NCBI GenBank assembly: GCA_945874155.1 | Contig: CAMCFO010000007.1 | Location: forward strand, 1-64,000 | From: an uncultured Bacteroidales bacterium | GTDB taxonomy: Bacteria > Bacteroidota > Bacteroidia > Bacteroidales > UBA932 | DNA: 64,000 bases | Reading direction: 5' to 3' | Part shown: one piece after another, positions 17,143 through 27,170 of the stretch | How positions within the stretch are numbered: position 1 is the stretch's first letter | How the letters are laid out: each line of letters starts with the position of its first letter | Notes under the pieces: generated by a model | What the model was told of the DNA's origin: nothing | What the model saw: the letters and a program-made list of their open reading frames with translations, nothing else | The model's database searches: none | Position numbers and translations under genes: made by a program

Positions 17143-17703
17143 TTACATCAACAATCCCGAGAGGTCTTCTCCGCGTGAGAGGGCCTCTCTGATTTGTGTG
17201 GAGGATATGTTTACCAAGGGCATATCCATCAGGCGGATGCGATAGGCAGGGTTTTCGTTCTGCAGGTCGTCTGCGAGGGCTGGGAGATCGTAGCCCTGGC
17301 GGGGAAAGACGCAGATGCCGTGGTTCAGGAGGATGCGGGGGTAGTCTTTCCAGCGGCGGAAATCGGAGAGTTGGTCTCCGCCGATTATCAGCCATAATTC
17401 TGAGTCCGGATATTCGGATTTCAGGGCTTCGAGGGTGCGGATTGTGTAGTTGGGTTCTCCCAGGCGGAATTCTATGTCGGAGACTTCCACTTTTGAGGCA
17501 GTTTCGGGATGTCTTGCGACTGCTGCCCGGGCGGCTTCCAGACGGGCCTGTGCATCGGAGGCTGTTGCAGTGGATTTCAGTGGATTGCGTGGGGAAACCA
17601 CCAGCAGGACCCGGTCAAAATCCCTGACCAGATGTCTCAGGATTTCCAGGTGGCCTATGTGCAGCGGGTTGAATGAGCCGGAGTAGATTGCTGTCTGTTC
17701 CAT
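17143..17703 (-). CDS. nadD: nicotinate-nucleotide adenylyltransferase
   Basis: NaMN adenylyltransferase of the NAD pathway, 186 aa. The nucleotidyltransferase motifs are clear: GSFNPLHIGH (9-18, with HxGH at 15-18) and the C-terminal ISSTQIREAL (the SxTxxR motif). It ends 13 bp from udp and starts 36 bp downstream of gmk on the same strand, so gmk-nadD is probably an operon. This pairing is common in Bacteroidales. Confidence 0.92.
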   Translation of the reverse strand: MEQTAIYSGSFNPLHIGHLEILRHLVRDFDRVLLVVSPRNPLKSTATASDAQARLEAARAAVARHPETASKVEVSDIEFRLGEPNYTIRTLEALKSEYPDSELWLIIGGDQLSDFRRWKDYPRILLNHGICVFPRQGYDLPALADDLQNENPAYRIRLMDMPLVNISSTQIREALSRGEDLSGLLM

Positions 17704-17738
17704 TCACTTATGCCCGGTCCGGGCTTGATATTTCGGGG

Positions 17739-18311
17739 TCAGTCTAAAAATTCGTCGACCATCTGCTCCGCATCGTCATAGGCCTTGGATAAGTCGTCGT
17801 TGATGAGTATGCGGTCAAACTTGTCTGCATAAGTCATCTCCTCGGCGGCCTTTGCGACCCTTCTCTCGATAGCCTCGGCTGAATCGGTGCCCCTGCCGAC
17901 AAGTCTCTCCCGGAGCACCTGAACCGATGGAGCCTGTATGAATATGGAAAGCGCTCTGTCCCCGAAATATTTCTTCAGGCTCACTCCTCCCTTCACGTCC
18001 ACATCGAAAATGATGGCGTTGCCCTTGTTCCAGATTCTCTCCACCTCACTTTTGAGAGTGCCGTAATAAGACCCGGCATAGACCTCCTCATATTCCACAA
18101 ATTCATCGGCCGCAATCCTTCTCCGGAATTCGTCGGCAGTCATAAAATAGTATTCCACCCCGTTCTGTTCAGTTCCCCGAGGAGCCCTGGAGGCTGCGGA
18201 AATGGAGAATTCCAGCTCCGGATGAAGTTTGAGAATGTGGTTTACCACCGTGCTTTTGCCCGAACCTGAAGGGGCCGAGAAAATTACCACTTTTCTATTG
18301 TCTTTTGCCAT
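17739..18311 (-). CDS. gmk: guanylate kinase
   Basis: Essential cytoplasmic enzyme that converts GMP to GDP, 190 aa. The P-loop APSGSGKST is at residues 13-21. GMP-binding residues follow in the SRAPRGTEQNGVEYYF region (S-R-x-R and Y motifs), and FIQAPS and RGTDSAEAIERR are the usual lid features. A -7 element TAATTTTG on the minus strand (18352-18359) lies 40 bp upstream. Confidence 0.95.
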   Translation of the reverse strand: MAKDNRKVVIFSAPSGSGKSTVVNHILKLHPELEFSISAASRAPRGTEQNGVEYYFMTADEFRRRIAADEFVEYEEVYAGSYYGTLKSEVERIWNKGNAIIFDVDVKGGVSLKKYFGDRALSIFIQAPSVQVLRERLVGRGTDSAEAIERRVAKAAEEMTYADKFDRILINDDLSKAYDDAEQMVDEFLD

Positions 18312-18483
18312 TGTTTTGTATGGTTTTTGTTGTCTGTCTTTTTAGTTTTCGCAAAATTAGTTATTTTTGCGTGAATTTTTGTGCGGCAAGTCTTACAACT
18401 TGTTATTTTTCCGTGAGGCGTCCTTTTGCGCCTGCGGCAGTACTTGAATGACAGAATTGTTTTAGTATAATTTTTATATCGTT

Positions 18484-19485
18484 ATGGTATCTTACAAAAA
18501 AATCGGTCTTGTGAACACCAGAGAGATGTTCGCCAAGGCTATCAAGGGTGGCTATGCTATTCCTGCGTTCAACTTCAATAATATGGAGCAGCTCCAGGCC
18601 ATCATCCAGGCTGCGGCAGAGACCAAGTCCCCAGTTATTCTCCAGGTATCCAAGGGTGCCCGCAATTATGCAAACCAGACTCTTCTCCGCTATATGGCAG
18701 AGGGTGCAGTGGAGTATGCGAAGGAACTCGGATGGGAGAAACCGCAGATTGTTCTTCACCTCGACCACGGCGACAGCTTCGAGACTTGCAAGAGCTGCGT
18801 GGATATGGGATTCTCATCAGTGATGATCGACGGTTCTGCTCTTCCTTATGAGGAGAACATCGCCCTCACCAAGAAAGTTGTCGAGTATGCTCACCAGTTT
18901 GACGTGACTGTTGAGGCTGAGCTCGGAGTACTCGCAGGAGTTGAGGATGAGGTTGCGGCTGAGGAGTCTCACTACACCAAGCCTGAGGAGGTGATTGATT
19001 TCGCAACCCGCACAGGCTGCGACTCTCTCGCAATCTCCATCGGAACTTCCCACGGAGCTTACAAATTCAAGCCTGAGCAGTGCACAAGAGACCCTAAGAC
19101 CGGTCTCCTCGTTCCGCCGCCTCTCGCATTCGACGTGCTCCACGAGATTGAGGCAAAGCTTCCTGGCTTCCCAATCGTTCTCCACGGTTCTTCTTCAGTT
19201 CCGCAGGAGTATGTGAAGATTATCGACCAGTACGGCGGCAAACTTCCTGATGCAGTGGGTATTCCTGAGGAGCAGCTCCGCGAGGCTTCCAAGAGCGCTG
19301 TCTGCAAGATCAACATTGACTCTGACTCACGTCTTGCAATGACAGCTGCAATCCGCAAGGTATTCGCAGAGAAACCGGGCGAGTTCGACCCACGCAAGTA
19401 CCTCGGACCTGCAAGGGATGAGATGAAGAAGCTCTATATGCACAAGATTGTAGAGGTTCTCGGCTCAAACGGAAAGGCTGAATAA
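18484..19485 (+). CDS. fba: class II fructose-bisphosphate aldolase
   Basis: Zn-dependent aldolase of glycolysis and gluconeogenesis, 333 aa. Visible residues: catalytic Asp94 and zinc ligand His95 in HLDHGDSFE; the glycine-rich substrate loop GTSHGAYK (a zinc-ligand His); and LHGSSSVP, the third ligand region. Strong use of preferred codons (CTC, GAG, AAG) suggests high expression. A possible -7 element TATTTTTG (18362-18369) gives a leader of about 110 nt. Terminator hairpin follows at 19507. Confidence 0.95.
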   Translation: MVSYKKIGLVNTREMFAKAIKGGYAIPAFNFNNMEQLQAIIQAAAETKSPVILQVSKGARNYANQTLLRYMAEGAVEYAKELGWEKPQIVLHLDHGDSFETCKSCVDMGFSSVMIDGSALPYEENIALTKKVVEYAHQFDVTVEAELGVLAGVEDEVAAEESHYTKPEEVIDFATRTGCDSLAISIGTSHGAYKFKPEQCTRDPKTGLLVPPPLAFDVLHEIEAKLPGFPIVLHGSSSVPQEYVKIIDQYGGKLPDAVGIPEEQLREASKSAVCKINIDSDSRLAMTAAIRKVFAEKPGEFDPRKYLGPARDEMKKLYMHKIVEVLGSNGKAE

Positions 19486-19506
19486 TCGGATTTTCTAAAC
19501 AAGTGA

Positions 19507-19549
19507 GGCCGGATTCGGGTCCGTCAGGATTCCGGTCCGGTCTTGTTCT
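19507..19549 (+). terminator. probable rho-independent terminator after fba
   Basis: GGCCGGA (19507-19513) pairs with TCCGGTC (19536-19542), seven pairs including one G-U, followed by TTGTTCT. The internal bases can form a second short stem. The T-run is imperfect. Confidence 0.5.
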
Positions 19550-19602
19550 GTAGTGATTAATGCCGCTGTGGCTTATGTCATAGTGCTTGGATCCTTAAGT
19601 GA

Positions 19603-20193
19603 ATGGATACCAATTTCTTTGAGATTTTTACGCTTGTCACCGGACTGATTTTTCTGGTACTCGAAATCCGCCAGAGCAACTGGATGTGGCTGATGCAGTT
19701 TCTTTCTTCTGCGGCTGCAATAGTCTCTTTTGTGTCGGGCGGGCTGTATGCTTCTGCCGGATTGAATGCCTATTATGTGGTTATGGCAGTGGTGGGGCTG
19801 TATCAATGGAGGAAGGATGCCCGGATAGCGGACGGACAGATGGACTCGGGGACTGAATCTCTGCATCTGCGCCGTCCGGGATGGAAAGTCTGGCTTGTCT
19901 CGACTGCGGTGATGCTGGCCGGTACAACTGCCCTTTTCTTCCTGTTGCGCCTGATGGGTGACCCTATGTCAGTGGCGGATGCGGCGGTTACGGTGCTCAG
20001 CGGAATTGCAACCTGGTGGCTGGCAAAGTCCTATCCTCAGCAATGGCTGCTCTGGGTGGTTGCAGATGTGGTTTCGGCCTGGCTGTGCTGGTCGCAGGGA
20101 ATGATACCTATGGCAATATTATATGCAATTTATGCAATTTCAGCCATTTACGGATATATTCACTGGGTTCGCAAAGGCAAATATATTGATTAA
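19603..20193 (+). CDS. pnuC: PnuC-family nicotinamide riboside transporter
   Basis: A 196-aa inner-membrane vitamin transporter with seven hydrophobic segments. Family features: the N-terminal EIFTLVTGLIFLVLEIRQSNW and the C-terminal AIYAISAIYGYIHWVR (the YxxxxxxGxxxW element). PnuC proteins move nicotinamide riboside by facilitated diffusion; close relatives transport thiamine or riboflavin. No TPP or FMN riboswitch is seen here, and nadD is nearby. It ends 6 bp before mazG, so the two are probably co-transcribed. Confidence 0.85.
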   Translation: MDTNFFEIFTLVTGLIFLVLEIRQSNWMWLMQFLSSAAAIVSFVSGGLYASAGLNAYYVVMAVVGLYQWRKDARIADGQMDSGTESLHLRRPGWKVWLVSTAVMLAGTTALFFLLRLMGDPMSVADAAVTVLSGIATWWLAKSYPQQWLLWVVADVVSAWLCWSQGMIPMAILYAIYAISAIYGYIHWVRKGKYID

Positions 20194-20199
20194 AAAAAT

Positions 20200-21018
20200 A
20201 TGAATACAAGGGAACAGAAATTGGAAGCATTCGGAAGGCTTCTGGACATACTCGACGAACTCCGCGTTAAATGCCCGTGGGACCGCAAGCAGACCAACGA
20301 GAGCCTGCGTCCTCAGACCATAGAGGAGACTTATGAACTCAGCGATGCCATACTCAAGAACGACCATCACGAAATCTGCAAGGAACTGGGAGATTTGCTC
20401 CTGCACGTGGTTTTCTATGCCAAGATGGGGGATGAGAAGGGGGAGTTTGACATTGCCGACGTGATTAACCATCTGTGTGATAAGTTGATATATCGCCATC
20501 CACACGTATTCTCCAGCACTGAGGTTTCTTCGGCTGAGGATGTGGTGAAGAACTGGGAGATGCTCAAGACCAAGGAGAAGGACGGGAACAAGAGGGTGCT
20601 CAGCGGAGTGCCGGAGTCGCTTCCGTCTATGATTAAGGCCTACCGCATCCAGGACAAGGCCCGAGGTGTGGGCTTTGATTGGGAGCAGAAGGAGGATGTC
20701 TGGGAGAAGGTCAAGGAGGAGGAAGGAGAACTTGAGAGGGAACTCCGTGCCATTGATGCTGCGGAATCTGACGAGGCGAGGAATGCTGCGAAGGATAGGG
20801 CAGAGGATGAACTTGGGGATATGATTTTCGCTCTGGTAAATGCCGGGAGGCTTTACAAACTGAATCCTGATACCGCTCTGGAGAAGACTTGCGCAAAGTT
20901 CCGCCGCAGGTTCACCTATCTTGAGGAACATACCATCAGGCAGGGCCGCGACCTCAAGGATATGACTCTTGCTCAGATGGATGAGATTTGGGACGAGGCG
21001 AAGAAGCTGGGGCTATAG
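20200..21018 (+). CDS. mazG: nucleoside triphosphate pyrophosphohydrolase MazG
   Basis: House-cleaning enzyme that hydrolyses NTPs and dNTPs to the monophosphates and PPi, 272 aa, a full two-domain MazG. The first domain carries CPWDRKQTNESLRPQTIEE and the EExxE/ExxD metal-binding pattern (ELGDLLLHVVFYAKM). The second repeats it with DRAEDELGDMIFALVNAGR. The start follows pnuC by 6 bp. A bidirectional terminator lies 26 bp downstream. Confidence 0.93.
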   Translation: MNTREQKLEAFGRLLDILDELRVKCPWDRKQTNESLRPQTIEETYELSDAILKNDHHEICKELGDLLLHVVFYAKMGDEKGEFDIADVINHLCDKLIYRHPHVFSSTEVSSAEDVVKNWEMLKTKEKDGNKRVLSGVPESLPSMIKAYRIQDKARGVGFDWEQKEDVWEKVKEEEGELERELRAIDAAESDEARNAAKDRAEDELGDMIFALVNAGRLYKLNPDTALEKTCAKFRRRFTYLEEHTIRQGRDLKDMTLAQMDEIWDEAKKLGL

Positions 21019-21043
21019 TATCCGACCCGCGGACTGAAAAATA

Positions 21044-21064
21044 AGGAGGGCCCAAGGCCCTCCT
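21044..21064. terminator. bidirectional terminator between mazG and the esterase gene
   Basis: AGGAGGGCC (21044-21052) and GGCCCTCCT (21056-21064) form a perfect 9-bp stem with loop CAA. On the minus strand the stem is followed by TTATTTTT, the better U-run, so it mainly serves the leftward esterase operon. Confidence 0.85.
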
Positions 21065-21088
21065 GTAGATGTTTCGTATTTGCGAAAC

Positions 21089-22069
21089 TTATTGATTATA
21101 AAGTTCATCGAGGGTAAGCGTGGACATTTCAATACGTGGGTCGGAAACCAGTGCATCCACTACGCGCCTGCGCCCCTGCATAACGTTCACACGTATGAAC
21201 TCATCGATGATATTGATGTTCTCCATCCCGGAGTCCGCAATTTCGTGTCTCGCATCCTTGAAACGGTAAATGCTGTAGTTGTAGGAGTTTTTGCTGCAAA
21301 CTTTCGCAATTGTGTTCGACCCGTACCATCCCAGTTTGAAAAAGCGTATTTGCTTGTAATCCACCACGTCATCCGCAGTGCCGTGGAAAAGCAGCATTGG
21401 ACAGGGCTCCGACTCATATTTGAGCGCTCCGTTGCGGCTGAGCACTGCACCAGCCAATGATACAATTCCCTTGTAATTGAAGCCGGAAGGCAGCGCGGAT
21501 GTATATGAACTCTGATTGGCTATCTCATATTCTGCCTGCAAAACTGAAATGGCCCCTGCAGAAGAACCTATGAGTACCAGATTGTCAGTGTCGATGCCCA
21601 ATTCCTCCCTATTGTCAATCAGGAATGCCGTTGCATCGAAAAGGTCCTCCACAACCATATGTATGGCCCTGTCCAGATTGTCCACTGTGCCCAGGCCTAC
21701 CTTTCCCTTGCCTTTCAGCCCAAGCCTGTAATCGATGGAAACAACATCGTAGCCTCTGTCGTTCAGGGCGCTGAAAAACGGCATCAGATAGGATGCATCC
21801 CTTGTGCCACGTATGAAACCGCCTCCGAAAAGATAAATGAGAGTCGGCTGGCCCTGGGTGGATGTGGTGCTTTCGTAAATGTCAAGATAGAGCCCTTCCC
21901 CGTCTTTTTCGGCATAGAGGTAGGTCGCATCGGCTGCATAGCCCTCAGGTGCCTGGGGCTTTTCTTTGGTCTGGTTTTCAATGACTGTCCTTGCACTTCC
22001 CTGGCTGCAGGACAGCATAACTGTGCATAGCACCAATAGAACGCTGATTCTTTTCATAACATTTGTCAT
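21089..22069 (-). CDS. alpha/beta-hydrolase esterase, lipoprotein
   Basis: A 326-aa predicted lipoprotein (Cys21 in TVMLSC) of the BD-FAE/carboxylesterase-like alpha/beta hydrolases. Oxyanion motif YLFGGGFIRGT, nucleophile elbow GSSAG (IGSSAGAIS), acidic residue in HGTADDVVD and catalytic His in DARHEI can be seen. Substrates may be acylated sugars or peptides. Start 22069 overlaps the clpC stop in an ATGA arrangement (22066-22069), so it is co-translated with the chaperone gene, an odd pairing. Confidence 0.85.
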   Translation of the reverse strand: MTNVMKRISVLLVLCTVMLSCSQGSARTVIENQTKEKPQAPEGYAADATYLYAEKDGEGLYLDIYESTTSTQGQPTLIYLFGGGFIRGTRDASYLMPFFSALNDRGYDVVSIDYRLGLKGKGKVGLGTVDNLDRAIHMVVEDLFDATAFLIDNREELGIDTDNLVLIGSSAGAISVLQAEYEIANQSSYTSALPSGFNYKGIVSLAGAVLSRNGALKYESEPCPMLLFHGTADDVVDYKQIRFFKLGWYGSNTIAKVCSKNSYNYSIYRFKDARHEIADSGMENINIIDEFIRVNVMQGRRRVVDALVSDPRIEMSTLTLDELYNQ

Positions 22070-24417
22070 ATTTTGGCCGCCTGCTTCTTCCCGGCAGATG
22101 CTTTCGGCGCAACTTCCGAGACCACAGGTCCTTCATCTGTCATATCCACCTTCAATTTCAATGCCTTGTCTTTTTTGTGGTGACGGATGATGTAGGATGA
22201 AACAGGGTCCTCCACAAGCCTCTGGATTGCCCTGCGAAGAGGTCTTGCCCCATATTCCGGGTCGAAGCCTTCGTCAGCTGCAGCAGCCATGAGGGCCGGA
22301 GTAAAACTCAGATTCCATCCGTTTACCCTGGTTTTCAACTTGTTCAACTCGATGCCCACGATTTTGCCCACATCTTCCTTGGAGAGACTGTTGAAGAACA
22401 CGATTTCGTCTATCCTGTTGATGAATTCCGGCGGGAAAGTCTTGCGGAGGGCCTTGTCCAGCACCGTTCTGCGTTTTGCATCCACATTGCGTCCAGGGGC
22501 GTTGAATCCCAGTCCGCTGCCATACTCGTTCACTTCGCGGGTGCCGGCATTGGACGTCATTATCAGTATGGTGTTGCGGAAATCCACAGTCCTGCCGTCG
22601 CTGTCGGTGAGCCTTCCGTCATCCATAACCTGAAGAAGCAGGCTGAAGACATCCGGATGGGCCTTTTCAATCTCGTCGAGAAGCACTACGGAATAAGGCT
22701 TGCGCCTGACCTTTTCGCTCAATTGTCCGCCTTCTCCATATCCCACATAGCCTGGAGGCGCACCTACCAATCGGGATACATTGAATTTCTCCGTGTACTC
22801 GCTCATATCTATGCGAACCATATTGTCTTGGGAATCAAATAGATATTCCGCTATGCTCTTGGCCAGCTCGGTCTTGCCCACCCCGGTCTGACCAACGAAA
22901 AGAAAGGTGCCTATGGGCCTGAGGGGGTCCTTTATGCCGGCGCGATTCCTCTGAATTGCCCGTACCACACATTCCACGGCCTCCTTCTGTCCGATTATAC
23001 GGTTCTGGAGCCTTTGGGACATCTTCAGTATCTTGTCTCTTTCGGATTGGGCTATATTGCTCACAGGTATTCCTGTCATACCCGAAATCACTGCGGCAAC
23101 ATCCTCGCTTGTGACAATTCCGGAGGCCTTGTGCAGGCGTACCATCGAGCCTGCTTCGTCCATCACGTCCAGAGCCTTGTCGGGCAGGCATCTGTCGGTG
23201 AGATAGCGCTCCGACATAGTGACGCAGGCTGTCAGGGCTTCCTTCCTGTAATGCACCCCGTGGTGATCTTCGTAGTAGGGGAGCATCCTGTCCAGGATTT
23301 CGGCAGTCTCAGCGGGGGAGGTAGGATTCACCAGTACTTTCTGGAAGCGTCTTTCCAGAGCGCCGTCCTTTTCGATGACCTTGCGGAACTCGTCAAGAGT
23401 GGTGGCTCCTATGCATTGGAACTCGCCCCTTGCAAGGGCCGGCTTGAGTATGTTGGCTGCATCCAGACTGCCCGATGCCCCGCCGGCTCCGACCACCGTG
23501 TGAATCTCGTCTATGAAGAGTATGATGTCCGGATTGTTCCGTGCATCTTCGATAATCTCCTTCATTCTCTTCTCGAAATCGCCCCTGTAGCGTGTTCCGG
23601 CCACGATTGAAGCTATGTCTATGGAGACGATGCGCTTGTTCAGCAGGGGATCCGGCACGTTCCCGGTGGCAATGTTGATGGCAATGCCCTCCACAATTGC
23701 GGATTTGCCCACTCCCGGTTCCCCTATGAGTATGGCGTTGTTTTTCTTGCGCTTCCCAAGGATTTCTATGACTCTCATTATTTCCCTGTCACGTCCCACC
23801 ACGGGGTCCAGCTTCATCTGGCCGGCAGCTTTGGTGAGGTCGTGCCCATATTTGAAAAGGGCGCTCTCATCCTTTTCTTCGGTCGTCTCAGTCTGAGGAT
23901 TCTCATACCCCTCCTCTGCAGGATGGTATTCTTCACCTTTCCTTTCTTCATTTCCCAGCCCCTCGTCATTGTCCCTCATCACTCCGAGATTTACGAAATC
24001 CACGAGGAGTTTCCTGTGGTCCAGACCGTGTTCCCTGAGGTATTCCGTGCCACGGGACGGAGTGCGCGAAAGTGCCAGCAGAAGGTGCTGAGGCAGCATT
24101 TTTCCGCTTCCTGCAAGACTTGCGTCCATATAAGCCAGGCTCATTACGTTGGTACTGTTCCTATCCAGCCCTATGCTGTCGATTTCAGAATAAGGTATGG
24201 CTTTGTCGAGGAAAACTCCCGAGTCAATGAACTCCTTCATATCCCTGAGGTCTATCCCGCAGAACTTCAGATGCAGCACCGCATAATTCTCCCCGTGGCG
24301 TATCATCGCAAGGTAGAGATGGTCAGGCATAATGTTCCTGTGACCGGTCCTGATGGCTTCTTCTCGTGAATAATTTACAATTGACTGGAAATCGTCGGAT
24401 ATATTGGGTCTAATCAT
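22066..24417 (-). CDS. clpC: ClpC/ClpA-type AAA+ unfoldase lacking the middle domain
   Basis: Hsp100 unfoldase of 783 aa that would feed ClpP. Order: two N-terminal Clp repeats (about 1-140); AAA-1 with Walker [14 protein letters not shown] and Walker [13 protein letters not shown]-2 with [12 protein letters not shown] and [11 protein letters not shown]-terminal D2-small domain. A ClpP-binding loop candidate, [10 protein letters not shown], is in AAA-2. Where ClpC proteins carry the UVR-containing coiled-coil M domain, only a few residues ([14 protein letters not shown]) join the halves, as in ClpA. The start at 24417 gives MIRPNISDD; the extension to 24489 would run through the promoter. Confidence 0.87.
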   Translation of the reverse strand: MIRPNISDDFQSIVNYSREEAIRTGHRNIMPDHLYLAMIRHGENYAVLHLKFCGIDLRDMKEFIDSGVFLDKAIPYSEIDSIGLDRNSTNVMSLAYMDASLAGSGKMLPQHLLLALSRTPSRGTEYLREHGLDHRKLLVDFVNLGVMRDNDEGLGNEERKGEEYHPAEEGYENPQTETTEEKDESALFKYGHDLTKAAGQMKLDPVVGRDREIMRVIEILGKRKKNNAILIGEPGVGKSAIVEGIAINIATGNVPDPLLNKRIVSIDIASIVAGTRYRGDFEKRMKEIIEDARNNPDIILFIDEIHTVVGAGGASGSLDAANILKPALARGEFQCIGATTLDEFRKVIEKDGALERRFQKVLVNPTSPAETAEILDRMLPYYEDHHGVHYRKEALTACVTMSERYLTDRCLPDKALDVMDEAGSMVRLHKASGIVTSEDVAAVISGMTGIPVSNIAQSERDKILKMSQRLQNRIIGQKEAVECVVRAIQRNRAGIKDPLRPIGTFLFVGQTGVGKTELAKSIAEYLFDSQDNMVRIDMSEYTEKFNVSRLVGAPPGYVGYGEGGQLSEKVRRKPYSVVLLDEIEKAHPDVFSLLLQVMDDGRLTDSDGRTVDFRNTILIMTSNAGTREVNEYGSGLGFNAPGRNVDAKRRTVLDKALRKTFPPEFINRIDEIVFFNSLSKEDVGKIVGIELNKLKTRVNGWNLSFTPALMAAAADEGFDPEYGARPLRRAIQRLVEDPVSSYIIRHHKKDKALKLKVDMTDEGPVVSEVAPKASAGKKQAAKI

Positions 24418-24454
24418 AATTCTTGTTTGGATTTGAGTCTTTGTTGGCTCCGCT

Positions 24455-24486
24455 TTTGCAAAATTAAGTATTTGTGCGTATATTTG
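24455..24486 (+). promoter_or_regulatory. gyrA promoter
   Basis: TTTG (24455-24458), 20 bases, then TATATTTG (24479-24486). Full consensus match. The predicted leader is about 85 nt. It overlaps the divergent clpC promoter. Confidence 0.65.
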
Positions 24487-24490
24487 CAAG
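24459..24490 (-). promoter_or_regulatory. clpC promoter, overlapping the gyrA promoter
   Basis: On the minus strand CTTG (24487-24490), 20 bases, then TAATTTTG (24459-24466). The elements of the two divergent promoters interleave within 36 bp, so polymerase binding on one side should exclude the other. Confidence 0.5.
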
Positions 24491-24578
24491 ATATGTCGCG
24501 ATGCCGATTGGCGCGCATTTTCAGGCCTTCGGGAATAGTTCCGCGACCGTTTTGATGATTAAAATTTAAGGAATATTG

Positions 24579-27149
24579 ATGGAAAACAACGAAGAACAGT
24601 TTACCGGAAAAATCGAGCAGGTGGATATCGAACAGGAGATGAGGAGTGCCTATATCGACTACTCAATGTCTGTAATCGTGTCCCGCGCTCTTCCGGATGT
24701 GAGGGACGGATTCAAGCCGGTGCACAGGAGAGTGCTTTTCGGAATGGACGGTTTGGGACTTTCCTATTCAGGACAGACAAAGAAATCGGCCAGAATCGTA
24801 GGTGAGGTTCTGGGTAAATATCATCCGCACGGAGATTCAAGTGTTTACGATGCAATGGCCCGCCTTGCACAGTGGTGGAGCGTGCGTTATCCGCTTGTGT
24901 TCGGTCAGGGAAACTTCGGTTCTATGGACGGTGACCCTGTTGCGGCAATGCGTTACACCGAGGCAAAGCTCGAGAAGATTTCAGAGGATATTCTCGGAGA
25001 CCTGGAGAAGGATACCGTGGATATGCAGAACAACTTCGACGACTCCCTCCAGGAGCCGACCGTAATGCCTACCAAGCTGCCACTTGTGCTGCTCAACGGT
25101 TCCTCCGGAATCGCTGTGGGAATGGCCACGAATATGGCTCCGCACAACCTGAGCGAGTGCTGCGACGGCATTTGCGCCTATATCGACAATCCCGACATAA
25201 CCACTGACGAACTGATGCATTACATCAAGGGCCCGGACTTCCCGACAGGAGGTATCATTATGGGCCGTCAGGGCATCAGGGACGCATTCGAGACCGGTCA
25301 GGGCAGAATAGTCATCCGTTCCAAGACCGAAATCGAGGTGAGCGAAAGCGGCAGGGAAACCATAGTCGTGACCGAAATCCCTTATATGGTCAACAAACGC
25401 GAACTTATCGAGAAGATTGCTGAACTTGTCGAGACAAAGAAAGTAGATGGGATTTCCTATGTCAATGACGAAACCACCCGCAAAGGTGTCAGAATTGTCA
25501 TCCGCCTCAAGATGGGAGCCAATTCCAGCGTGGTGCTGAATAATCTCTTCAAGTATTCTCCGCTGCAGTCCAGCTTCTCAGTGAACAATGTGGCTCTCGT
25601 GGGAGGTCGTCCTTACACATTGAGCCTCAAGGATATAATCAGGCATTTCGTGGATTTCCGCCACGAGGTGATTGTGCGCAGGACCAAGTTCGACCTCAAG
25701 AAGGCTCAGGCCCGCGCCCACATCTTGGAAGGTTTGCTCAAGGCTCTGGATATCATAGATGAAATCATAGCCATCATCAAGGCCTCCAAGAATGCTGAGG
25801 ACGCCAGGACAGCCCTCCAGGAGAGGTTCGGTTTCTCCGAGGTTCAGGCTTCTGCAATCGTGGAAATGAGGCTCAGGCAGCTCACCGGACTCGAGAGGGA
25901 GAAACTGCAGGCTGAATACGATGAACTTATGAAGTTCATCAAATACTGCATCGACGTGCTCGGCAGCAACGAAATGCAGATGGCTATCATCAAGGATGAG
26001 ACCCTCAGCATGAAGGAGAAGTATGGCGATGCAAGACGTACCGAAATCACGATGTCTGCGGATGAATTCAATCCTGAGGACTTCTATCCGGACGAGGACG
26101 TTGTGGTGACCATTTCCCACCTTGGCTATATAAAGAGGACGGCGCTCACCGAATACAGGACCCAGGCCCGCGGAGGAGTGGGAATGAAGGGCGCTTCCAA
26201 GAGGGATGAGGACTTCATAGAGCACATCTATGTGGCCAATATGCACAGCACCCTGCTTCTTTTCACAGAGAGTGCCAAGTGCTTCTGGCTCAAGGTTTAC
26301 GAAATACCTGAAGGCTCACGTGCATCCAAGGGCCGGGCAATCCAGAACATCCTGAATCTCACTGCCGAAGACAGAATCAAGGCCTATCTGAATGTCCGCA
26401 ACCTCAAGGACGAGGACTATGTGAACAACAATTATGTGGTGCTCTGCACGAAGAACGGCATCATCAAGAAGACTACTCTTGAAGCTTACTCCAGACCTCG
26501 TGCAAACGGTGTCATTGCCCTCACCATCAAGGAAGGGGATGAGTTGCTCGATGTGGCACTTACCAGCGGCAGCAGCGAGATTTTCATTGCCGGGAAACAG
26601 GGACGTTGCGTGAGGTTCGATGAAAGCGATGTGCGTCCTATGGGCCGTACGGCTGCCGGAGTCAAGGCTATCAACCTTGATGACGATGCCAACGAGGTGG
26701 TCGGAATGCTCAGCTATGAGCCGGAGGCAGAAGATGCGGCTTCCCACAGCATACTCGTGGTCAGCGCCAACGGATACGGAAAGCGTTCTGACTTCGATGA
26801 ATACCGCAAGACGAACCGCGGCAGCAAGGGTGTGAAGACCATCAACATCACCGACAAGACAGGTGACCTGATTGCCATCAAGAATGTCACCGATGCGGAT
26901 GACCTTATGATAATTACAAAATCCGGACTCACCATAAGGATGGCTGTTTCAGACATAAGGGTTGCCGGCAGGGCCACCCAGGGCGTGCGTCTCATCAACA
27001 TCAAGGAGGGGGACTCCATAGCTGCCGTTTCCGTTGTGGCTAAGAACGATGAGGAGGAGACAGAGGCACCTGTGGAGCAGCCTGTGCAGGAATCCGAACT
27101 TCCAAATGCTCAGGATGATGCCCTGGAAACCGATAATAAGGAAGAATAA
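24579..27149 (+). CDS. gyrA: DNA gyrase subunit A
   Basis: Type IIA topoisomerase subunit of 856 aa that breaks and rejoins DNA with GyrB. Catalytic Tyr126 lies in AMRYTEAK. The quinolone-determining region reads [17 protein letters not shown]: Ser87 and Asp91 correspond to E. coli Ser83 and Asp87, both wild type. Beta-propeller repeats with R/K-rich blades fill residues 510-820, and the tail is acidic. The start is ATG 24579; a TTG directly upstream adds one residue. Confidence 0.97.
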   Translation: MENNEEQFTGKIEQVDIEQEMRSAYIDYSMSVIVSRALPDVRDGFKPVHRRVLFGMDGLGLSYSGQTKKSARIVGEVLGKYHPHGDSSVYDAMARLAQWWSVRYPLVFGQGNFGSMDGDPVAAMRYTEAKLEKISEDILGDLEKDTVDMQNNFDDSLQEPTVMPTKLPLVLLNGSSGIAVGMATNMAPHNLSECCDGICAYIDNPDITTDELMHYIKGPDFPTGGIIMGRQGIRDAFETGQGRIVIRSKTEIEVSESGRETIVVTEIPYMVNKRELIEKIAELVETKKVDGISYVNDETTRKGVRIVIRLKMGANSSVVLNNLFKYSPLQSSFSVNNVALVGGRPYTLSLKDIIRHFVDFRHEVIVRRTKFDLKKAQARAHILEGLLKALDIIDEIIAIIKASKNAEDARTALQERFGFSEVQASAIVEMRLRQLTGLEREKLQAEYDELMKFIKYCIDVLGSNEMQMAIIKDETLSMKEKYGDARRTEITMSADEFNPEDFYPDEDVVVTISHLGYIKRTALTEYRTQARGGVGMKGASKRDEDFIEHIYVANMHSTLLLFTESAKCFWLKVYEIPEGSRASKGRAIQNILNLTAEDRIKAYLNVRNLKDEDYVNNNYVVLCTKNGIIKKTTLEAYSRPRANGVIALTIKEGDELLDVALTSGSSEIFIAGKQGRCVRFDESDVRPMGRTAAGVKAINLDDDANEVVGMLSYEPEAEDAASHSILVVSANGYGKRSDFDEYRKTNRGSKGVKTINITDKTGDLIAIKNVTDADDLMIITKSGLTIRMAVSDIRVAGRATQGVRLINIKEGDSIAAVSVVAKNDEEETEAPVEQPVQESELPNAQDDALETDNKEE

Positions 27150-27170
27150 AAGATATTAAACCCATTTATT

